Assembly (NCBI GenBank): GCA_004369085.1
Contig: ML210167.1
Span: forward strand, 106,112 to 170,111
DNA: 64,000 bases
Direction of reading: 5' to 3'
DNA from: Coprinopsis marcescibilis
Lineage: Eukaryota > Basidiomycota > Agaricomycetes > Agaricales > Psathyrellaceae
Below the pieces are notes generated by a model. It did not search any database, was not told the origin of the DNA, and saw only the letters and a list, made by a program, of their open reading frames with translations. Positions 53,833-64,000 of the stretch are shown in pieces (the first letter of the stretch is position 1; each line of letters begins with the position of its first letter). The position numbers were made by a program, and so were the translations under genes.

Positions 53833-55694
53833 ATGAGCGTACGCTTCTTGGAAGGATTACGGTGCTTGTTCTGTATTCTTCAGGTTTACTTGGTTTGGGA
53901 AGTTCGATCTTCTCCTCTGCCAGGGAGTTCAGTCTCCATCCCCATCTCTGGATTCTCGTTAGGGAGTGCTCAAGAAGATGTGCATGCAGCGGTGGTAAGT
54001 GCTACTATCCTATGTACCCCAAGGTTGATGTCGATCCCGTTCCACATAGCTGCATCAACAGCATATGAATCGCGGAACCCGGCGTTTAGCAACTATGACG
54101 GGTCAACGGCAGCCAGAGGACCATGAACTGTTTTCTAGGCTTTTTGACCGAATCCACTCGTATAAGCATGCGGCTCCCCTATCGCTCATCTCCGGTGCAG
54201 AGGTTGACGTCAATGGAACGAGCGGGGTTCTGGAGGAGCGGCCTCCAAACCTAACCCCTGCCGATGCAGTTGACTATGCTCATACTATCGGGTTAAACAT
54301 TGAGTGCGTCTCTTTAAAATGGTAAACAATATCACCACTGAAGGAATAGCAGGGCTAATGATGTCGGATGTAAGACTCGCTGGCGGTACTACCTCCGTTG
54401 GTTCGATTAACCGTGCTACATTCAGACATCGGGGTTGTGAAAATTGGCACTCCTCCACGCAGCTTCAACTTGCTCATGGATTCAGGGTCAGCTGACATGT
54501 GGGTAGGCTCGGAGTCATGTCGTGGGGATGACGGTGGCGACTGTGTATGTTTAGTTTGTAGTTTGGGTAAACATTTGAACTTAAGTAACTGATTGCTACT
54601 TCAGGGAAAACACAACTTCCTGGGACCATCTGCAAGCTCTACTTTCAAATCTTTGAAGGATGATGATGGCTGGTCCATCGTGTACGGCTCTGGTGCAGTG
54701 TCTGGACACCTAGTCACGGATATTGTCTCAATTGGCGACCTTACATTGAAAAACTTTAAGTTTGGAGTCGCTTCCAACGAAAGTGCAGATTTTATACCGT
54801 GAGTTGAAATTTCGTTTCAAAAGGCTTATCGATTCTTGAAGTTACAAGCTCAAGTAGTCCATAGAAACGATATCCCATTCGATGGTTTGCTTGGGTTGGC
54901 CAAATCGGTGATGATTATAACGAGCTGGAAAAGATCAAAGCTAACCTTAATTCACAGAAAATATCACGGCAGCACTGTCAGACACTGGTCGAAGCCCTTC
55001 ACCAAAAGAAACTTATCCCAGAAGCTATAGTCTCGTATAAAATTCCCCGATTGTTGGATGGTCACAACGACGGCGAAATGATGCTCGGTGCAATGAACCC
55101 CGTGAAATATCAAGTCGAAACAGTCGTAACACTGAAGAATACTAACACCTTCGGCTTTTGGGAAATTCCCTTGGATGACATCAGAGTTGGGAACCATAGC
55201 ATGAACTGGAGTGGTCGGACTGCGGTATTGGACACAGGGACAGTGAGACTTTCCTTGCCTCAGGCGCAAGTTCATTTTATATTCAGTCATTGCTTTTTAT
55301 AGACGCTTCTGCTTGCACCAGAGGAAGATGTAATCGCCTTGCATAAGCTTATCCCCGGAGCCAAGCAAGATAGCAGCGGTTCGTGGACTTTGCCATGCAC
55401 CTTCAATACCTCATTGGCGTTTCAAATTGGCGGCAAGCTTTTCACCATCGATTCACGAGATATAACCTTCCTCCCCGCCGACCCTGCCAATCCTGAAGGA
55501 GATTGTATCTCTGGCATTGGAATCGGTTATGTAGGGCCGTTCAACTCTGCAACACAGTGGCTAGTAAGTGGATACCGAATTATACTACTGTATTCTAACA
55601 AGTGCTATAGGTCGGGGACGTGTTCTTGAAGAATGTCTACTTCAGTACGAATGAAGGACGAGACGAAATCTCGATTGCCAAGCTCCGGTCTTAG
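53833..55694 (+). CDS. A1-family (pepsin-like) aspartic protease
   Basis: Bilobal aspartic endopeptidase. The first active site is FNLLMDSGSADMWVGSESC, preceded by GYIGVVKIGTPPRS. The flap Tyr is in IVYGSGAVSGHLVTDIVSIG. FIPNDIPFDGLLGLAKS follows, and the second active site is RTAVLDTGTTLLLAPEEDV. The C-terminus contains CTFNTSLAFQIGGKLFTID and WLVGDVFLKNVYFSTNEGRD. Both catalytic Asp residues are present, so the enzyme should be active. The propeptide region contains DHELFSRLFDRIHSYKHAAP. The N-terminus (MSVRFLEGLRCLFCILQVYL) gives only a weak signal peptide, and a TATA-like element overlaps the ATG. The true first exon may therefore be missed. All nine downstream exon joins keep frame. Confidence 0.87.
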
Positions 55695-55973
55695 CGCTGT
55701 GCGCTTGTATATTGTTGTACCCTGCGATCTATTTAAGATTCGTTTAATGTTATTGCTGCACTCCGTCAGTAACCTACTACTCAAGATTGGTGACTGTACT
55801 CGCACCGTGTCAGTGTTCCTGCTTAGTCTGCACGCGGCAAGTGGCACACCCCCGATCAAACGGGCTCAATTGAGATTGTGTTACGATAACGTCATTCAAT
55901 TTAAAGCAACTCGAGCCATTTCTACTGGTACCGCGACATCGCTTTTACTCCAACCACTGGAGATATACTCATT

Positions 55974-58599
<2,626 letters not shown>

Positions 58600-58680
58600 G
58601 AACGCCTCTCATTGTGTTTACTTGGATATATACTTTGCAATGAATTGTGTGATATGAATGGTTGGTATTGTTTTGCGCGC

Positions 58681-60366
58681 CTACGTCGCGCTGCCGAATA
58701 TCTGGTAACGGCGACAGATGCTGGGGCCAATCTCGTCATATTGAGCTTTGGTGTGGCAGGAGGTATAGAATTCGGGCTGAAGACAGCAAGTTTATCAGCG
58801 TCAAAATAAGATGAGTAGAGAAGGGATCATTTACCAATGATGCAAGAAGGGAGCCGCCGAACCAGACAGCGTACCGCTGTCGCTTGTGGGAGATGACGTC
58901 GACTTCAACTCCGGAAGACTGGTAGGTGAGGGCTTTTTAGCTTACATAGGAGGGTTATATATATGTTACACACCTTCACGGAGCTACCACTCAAGATAGC
59001 ACTCTGGTCCAACCTACGGTCGACAAGTTGCTTGAGGTCTCGCTTAAGCCTTTGGCCGAAATGTTGGAACATGGTCGATCCACCGGACAAGACGATGTTC
59101 TGGGAACCAGGTGAGAACAGGCTTTGTCTATAACACCGAAAAGAATTTGTACCTTGTAAAGCCCACGCCTAACGTCGATAGGTGATTGCTGAATGACATC
59201 GTCAACAATCTCTGGAAGTGGGGTGAGGAAATCAGAAGAGTAGATTTCGGGGTTGAAGAAGATTTCGGGGGCCAAGAACCGTTCATAACCAACGTCGACG
59301 CCGTATTTCTAAGAAAGACGGTCGTTAGCATTGGTTAGAGTTGAAGCTGCCTGATATCCGTACTCTACCGGTGACGCTATGCTCTCCTTCGTAACGTTCG
59401 AAATACCTGTACGGCTCTTCATCGTACTTTCTGAACTCTCGAACAATATCCTGGCAGACATAAGTGTAGTTCTCCTTCACTTTGTTGGCAACTCGGAGTT
59501 GATCTTCAGGTGGAACAGACGCCATTTCTCCTCGTTCTCGCATTAAGTTCAACACAAACTGCGAGATATCGCGACCTGCAATAGGGATGTGTTTGATGGA
59601 ACTACCAATGACGTATCCCTCTGCACAAGGAATAACGTGGGTAACACCATCTCCCGAATCGATGACGGTTCCAGTGAGAGTGCGGTCGGTTACGCGGTTG
59701 GACGACCAGGACGCAGCGAGTGCAAGGACGGCCTGAACAGCGATGTAGAGCCCCTTGATGTTGAATGATTCGAAGAAGATCTCAGCTGTCTGTTCTCGAT
59801 TCTCGGGTGCGTTAAGAGGCGGTTCGGTCTACATTTATACAGCCGGTCAATACCAGGCGCACTGCGATTGTCTATCCGCAGTTGGCTACGTACCAGGAGG
59901 AAGTAGTGATCTTCTGGTTCGGCTCGTAGATATTTGAAGATCGTCTGTTCCCAGTACCGCTCCATGTGGTCCCAGTTGTCAATTTGACCGTGCCGGATTG
60001 GATAGTGAACGCCATATCCAGGGGTCTTCGCGTTCGCGAGAGCCTCGTCGCCAATGAAGAAGTCAAGATCCTCAACCCCGCGTTTAGATGCAAGATGGCC
60101 TGGTTTAGATGGAACCGCTGGTGCCCTCGAGGATGTGGAAGCTGAGCCACGCGTCGCTATTGCCGTTGGAAAGACGCTGTCGAATACTTGAGCTTTGGAT
60201 CCTAGATATGGATAGATCGAAGTGCTACGCACAAGCTAGGGTCTGAATTACCCGCGAAACTGACATATTACATGAGTTCAGATACTTTGGATAATGCGAA
60301 TGTCCCTTACCCAATCTTTGAATAACCTGTCCCATTGTCAGAGATAATCGGGGCAAGGTATGCCAT
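58681..60366 (-). CDS. ARP3: Actin-related protein 3 (Arp2/3 complex)
   Basis: ATP-binding actin-fold subunit of the Arp2/3 complex, which nucleates branched actin at endocytic sites. About 430 residues. It reads [19 protein letters not shown] then [134 protein letters not shown] and [12 protein letters not shown]. These are Arp3 rather than actin signatures ([17 protein letters not shown]). The stop codon TAG is at 58681. Two very short early exons carry the first ATP-binding residues. The start codon is only 20 bp from an opposite-strand ATG of the next gene. Confidence 0.95.
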
Positions 60367-60476
60367 GATAGTACTAACGCAAAGCTATGAGTGATGCCTA
60401 TTGGCCATCGCAGCACATGTGCCCAGGCCGATGTTTGGCGACATCGTGGATTCCTAACCCAAGCGATCACCGCCAA

Positions 60477-62142
60477 ATGTTTTCTGGACTCGACCACCAT
60501 CTGCGTGAACTCGCAGATCTTCTATACGAACACAACGACATCCTCTGCACTCATCCCAATGACTTGGATTTGTCGGTCTTACCACCATCGTGGGCTGTTC
60601 CGTGGCGCCAGCTCCTGGAGTACTACGTAACGGGGTCAGCAAATAGCGACAAGTTGCCCGATGATCTCAAGAGATTGGTGGACGCGATTAGGGCCCTGCA
60701 ACTGCCCCGTAGGCCTATGACCATTCCGGAGGAGAACCTGGTAGCCTTGCACAGCACCAAAGGGATGTCACCGAAGAAACTTCATGAAGTCAAACGTATG
60801 GCAAGCTACATAAAAGCACTCGTCGAGGACAACGGCGATGATCACCTCCATATCGTGGACGTAGGCGCTGGGCAGGGCTACCTGACTCGTGCCCTTGCAC
60901 ATGCACTTCCTTCCGCAAAGATACTCGCACTGGACGCGGACGAAGGCCAGACGACTGGGGCCGAACTCAAGCTGGGAAACCAGAAGCGCCTGCACAAGGA
61001 GCCCAACGCCCTGAGTGGTCAAATCACTCATAGAACAGCACTTATAACCCCTTTATCCCTACTGGAGGTTGTCGACGACTGGATTAAGGGAGAACAGGCA
61101 GATGGGCCAGTCCCTGTCCTCTTCGTCGCTTTGCATTCGTGCGGATCCTTGACGCCAGATATCCTGAAAGCATTCGTGGATTGTCGCTCTCGAGATTCCA
61201 GCCTGACTAGATGGCGTCCCTGTGGTGTTGTGGTAGTAGGATGCTGCTACAATCTCATGTATCCTGGAGGTTTGTTCGTTTTGCTTCGGCAAAAATATAT
61301 CATCTGATTTTATACATTCCTATCCAGACTACCCTCTGTCCCCAATACTAAAATCGCATCCCCAGTATCAGACTCGTCCTCTCCCCCTGTCAGCCTACCA
61401 CCTCGCAGCCCAAATTCCCGAGACCTGGCTAGAACCTCTTGCCGAAGTTGCTGTGTCGGACTGGAATCTCCAACCTTCGATCGAATTGGCCACACGCAAA
61501 GTCGCATGGCGCGCCCTGCTAGCCTATACGCTAAATTCTCCAGATGCCCAAATCTTACAGCAAGCCGTCGAGGAGGAGCAACCAAAGGGCAAAAAGTCTG
61601 CAGATGTCCCCGTAAAGTGGTGGCTAGACGCTCAGCCAGTGCAAGTCCCAACTGGAGCTACTGGGGAAGCTGATCATATTTCAACCAAATCCACTTTCAA
61701 CCGCCTCCCTTCCCAGTCAGAATCACTTCAGCCGGATCAGATAAAAGGCGTTGGTCAGACTGCAGCAGCGATGCGGCTTGGGAAGATACCAGATTCTGCA
61801 TATACGCAAGGCTGGGAACACTTTCTCCGAGTTTCAGGCAAAAAAATTGGTCTTGTTTGGAATGCAGAGTCGAGTTTGTTTCCAGCGCGAGACAAAGACC
61901 TCGAACGACGAATTGAAGTCCTTCATGTGTTGAGGTGTTTGGTGGGTCCTGCGGTGGAGAGTGCGATTGTCCTGGATAGATTGGCTTGGCTGAAGGGGCA
62001 ATTGAGAGGAGGCGACAACAAGCCGGTATTCCAGGCCGAACTTATCAACCTTTTCGATCAAAGGACTGGGAGTGGTAGAAATATTGGAATTTGTGTTGCT
62101 ACGTCTCTTCCATCATTTCGCTCGGGAGAAGAGCAGCAGTAG
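60477..62142 (+). CDS. METTL25/RRNAD1-like methyltransferase
   Basis: Putative SAM-dependent methyltransferase of about 530 residues, of unknown substrate. The SAM-binding motif is HLHIVDVGAGQGYLTRALAH with ALPSAKILALDADEGQ. Later conserved pieces are PVLFVALHSCGSLTPDILKA and VVVGCCYNLMYPG, joined by one clear intron to DYPLSPILKSHP. The C-terminal half is helical and less conserved. I place the start at 60477 (MFSGLDHHLRELADLLYEHN), which looks like a natural family N-terminus. In-frame Met codons at 60387 and 60417 are possible, but they leave only 20-50 bp to the divergent Arp3 ATG. Confidence 0.85.
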
Positions 62143-62284
62143 TGGCATTTTCAGTTCAAGAAGTAGTGCATTGGTATATGGTAGCTGTACATATCATGTT
62201 AGAACGAGTAGTCTGTAAGTATCGGAAGAAACCCAACAAGCAGTTTGAGAAGAGAGCCGTAGCATATCATAATTGCACGATCAT

Positions 62285-63083
62285 TTAAACTGTAGCGTGC
62301 TGGACTGGTACGGCATTCTGCGTACCCTCAACGGACTCCCCTGGTTGCACACCAGACCCCGGCTTGATTTGGTGGGCGTCATGCTTGGATAGGCCTGAAG
62401 GAGCCGACGTTGCTACCGTTTGAGGAGTCGATGAAGATGCTTGAGCCGCAGTGGGTGGAGTATTCTTCTTGGATCCAAAGGCTCCAAACCACCCATTCTT
62501 CTTCGGTTGGATCTCGGATCCTTTTGGATTCAACTTCAAGTACTCTTCTCCGCGTATGCGCAGATACTCTTCAAGCAGAGCAGCATTACGGCTATTTGCT
62601 TTGAACACCGCCAAGATAACGTCACCGACAAAGGGGATAAAGCTAATAGCAAAGCTGAAAGCGTTGTTAAGCATCATCTGGCGCACGAGCCAAGGAGGAA
62701 GCTCTGCCTGCTTGGCCTTCTTGACGACAAGACAGTAGTTGAGGCCAGCGTCAGTGACATCCCCGACGACTGGGATGAGAGAGATGAGGAATGTCCATCC
62801 GAATCGTAGACCACAGAGACTGAAACCCTTGTCCAAGTAGTGTGCCCGTCGTTTGACTGAACGTAGGATTCCTGCGTCGCGTTTCGAAAGCCCTGGAGGT
62901 AGTTCTCTCTATCATCAAGTTAGTTCCCTTCAGCAATGCGGCACTGGTGTGTTTTACCTTGCGACGTTTCTGTCTACCCTGCTCGTCTGTGTATGTCTCG
63001 TACAGCGGGTCTGCTGGTGAATATTGCTCAAGATGGCGCTCGAAGAGCTCCTTTCCAGCTTTCCCGAGTACAAGGGTGGCCAT
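62285..63083 (-). CDS. DUF4112 membrane-associated protein
   Basis: Protein of about 245 residues, function unknown. The DUF4112 region reads DKGFSLCGLRFGWTFLISLI, PVVGDVTDAGLNYCLVVKKA, PPWLVRQMMLNNAFSFAISF and IPFVGDVILAVFKANSRNAA. Each of its two hydrophobic hairpins carries a PxVGD motif, so it is probably inserted in a membrane. The N-terminus (MATLVLGKAGKELFERHLEQ) has the typical basic segment RQKRRK split by an intron. The C-terminus is disordered, Ser/Thr/Pro-rich. The start at 63083 has a good context (CCATGG). Confidence 0.88.
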
Positions 63084-63525
63084 GGTAGAAGTGTGGAATG
63101 AGAGATATGTCTAACACAGCGTTTACTCCCGACCAGGTGTGGATTGAACTCAATGACGTCAGAGCTGTTCAATTGTCCTTGGACAGATTTCCTTGTTCGC
63201 TGCAACGTGATTGACTATCATACATCATCCGTTGCAAAAGTCTGCTGCTTAGGAGACTACTTAGCAACGACAACCACGATTTACTCTGCTTTTCAAGAAG
63301 TCACGAAATAGTGGTGCGTGTACATGTTAATCAAATAGCATTGCATGGGAAGTAGGCGACAGTTCTACATTCTAACTGTGCAAGTAGGAAAGCTGCCCTC
63401 GCCGATGCTTGGAAAGAGTAAAGAGTGTGATTGAGAAAGATGGGAAATGGTTTAAACGGCAAAAACGGCTGGGCCAGTACAGCTTGAGACCTAGCAGCCA
63501 GTGGAGAGATGCTTGAGAGGCCGGG
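63084..63525. other. Intergenic between the DUF4112 gene and the repeat protein gene
   Basis: This is the upstream region of the DUF4112 gene (-) and the 3' end of the repeat protein gene (-). I see no gene. Confidence 0.45.
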
Positions 63526-64000
63526 TTAATCACGGCTACTCGAGCTGGGGGAGACGCTTGGGCGACTGCGACTGACAGAAAAGGATGGTCGACGGCTGCG
63601 CGAAGCTGGGGAGCTCTGTGAGGCGCTAGGAGCACGACTGCTTGAAACCGGGAAGCTGTGGAAGCCGTTGCTAGGGAAGGCGCTAGGTCTGGGTCCACGG
63701 CTACTAGAGCCGGGCGAGACGCTAGGGCCACGGCTACTCGAAATCGGGAGGCTGGGGAAACCGCTGGGACCATTGCCGGGGAATGCACTGGGTCTAGGTC
63801 CACCGCTGCTTGAAACTGGGAAGCTGGGGAATGCGCTAGGTCTAGGTCCACCGCTGCTTGAAACTGGGAAGCTGGGGAATGCGCTAGGTCTAGGTCCACT
63901 GCTGCTCGAAACCGGGACGCTGGGGAAAGCGCTGGGCCAGTTGCTAGGGAATGCGCTAGGCCCAGGGCCACCGCTGCTTGAAACTGGGAAGCTGGGGAAG
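63526..64000 (-). CDS. Ser/Pro-rich repeat protein, C-terminal part (runs off the window)
   Basis: Partial frame, open from the window end to a stop at 63526. It encodes a 16-residue repeat of the type FPSFPVSSSGGPRPSA, in three near-perfect copies and several decayed ones. It then turns into Arg/Ser-rich sequence (SPASRSRRPSFSVSRSRPSV) ending SPSSSSRD. I recognise no catalytic domain. The N-terminus is outside the window, so a signal peptide cannot be judged. It could be a cell-surface or mucin-like protein or an RS-rich nuclear one. Another minus frame is also open here because 48 is divisible by three. I chose this frame because it gives a regular low-complexity repeat and ends cleanly. 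Confidence 0.5.
   Translation of the reverse strand, partial: FPSFPVSSSGGPGPSAFPSNWPSAFPSVPVSSSSGPRPSAFPSFPVSSSGGPRPSAFPSFPVSSSGGPRPSAFPGNGPSGFPSLPISSSRGPSVSPGSSSRGPRPSAFPSNGFHSFPVSSSRAPSASQSSPASRSRRPSFSVSRSRPSVSPSSSSRD
63801..63896. repeat. 48-bp minisatellite
   Basis: Two adjacent identical 48-bp units lie here, flanked on both sides (about 63600-64000) by diverged copies. The unit is a multiple of three and keeps the coding frame, giving 16-residue protein repeats. Confidence 0.9.

Noticed and set aside
63372..63971. Alternative minus frame giving a repeat of the type SQFQAAVDLDLAHSPA
   Set aside because: It is open only because the 48-bp unit keeps all frames periodic. The neighbouring frame gives a regular Ser/Pro repeat and a natural end.

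Overview
This window is nuclear DNA from a mushroom-forming basidiomycete (Agaricomycetes). Genes are dense and lie on both strands. Almost every gene is cut by many short introns of about 47-60 nt with fungal splice signals (GTRNGY donors, CTRAY branch points). The protein families are typical of agarics: a fungal sesquiterpene synthase, a TKL-type kinase, a GAF-containing hybrid histidine kinase, an alpha-aminoadipate-pathway homocitrate synthase, a GPI-anchored ThuA protein and a SelO ending in CSCSS. All calls rest on reading splice sites and protein motifs by eye; no database search was run.

Layout. 0.5-4.4 kb: TRAP-alpha-like ER protein (-), Swd2/WDR82 (-), Rpb5 (+). 4.4-7.3 kb: gene-poor. 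7.3-8.6 kb: sesquiterpene synthase (+). 9.5-13.0 kb: one minus-strand reading frame that joins cystathionine beta-lyase to mevalonate kinase. 13.3-16.2 kb: Vps71/ZNHIT1 (+) and homocitrate synthase (+). 16.7-26.7 kb: hybrid histidine kinase (-) and dolichol kinase Sec59 (-). 27.1-35.5 kb: CSC1/OSCA-type channel (-), MYND-like protein (-), enoyl-CoA hydratase/isomerase with a peroxisomal tail (-). 35.8-44.4 kb: complex I PDSW-like subunit (+), ThuA protein (-), Ydj1-like DnaJ (-), Rcm1/NSUN5 (+), branchpoint-bridging protein (-). 44.6-50 kb: XPB/Ssl2 (+) and a Q/H-rich bZIP factor (+). 51-58.6 kb: TFIIS-N-domain/TKL kinase (-), aspartic protease (+), SelO (+). 58.7-64 kb: Arp3 (-), METTL25-like methyltransferase (+), DUF4112 protein (-), and the 3' end of a repeat-rich Ser/Pro protein (-) that runs off the window.

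Most genes are housekeeping: transcription and chromatin (Swd2, Rpb5, Vps71, Ssl2), RNA processing (BBP, Rcm1), ER and glycosylation (TRAP-alpha, Sec59) and cytoskeleton (Arp3). The most interesting block is 7.3-16.2 kb. Mevalonate kinase, an early isoprenoid enzyme, is fused in frame to a methionine-pathway enzyme and sits about 0.9 kb from a sesquiterpene synthase, with a lysine-pathway enzyme nearby. The second candidate novelty is the kinase at 51.1-53.4 kb with a transcription-elongation-type N-terminal domain. Gene-structure oddities include two start codons interrupted by introns, a 7-nt microexon and a GC-AG intron.
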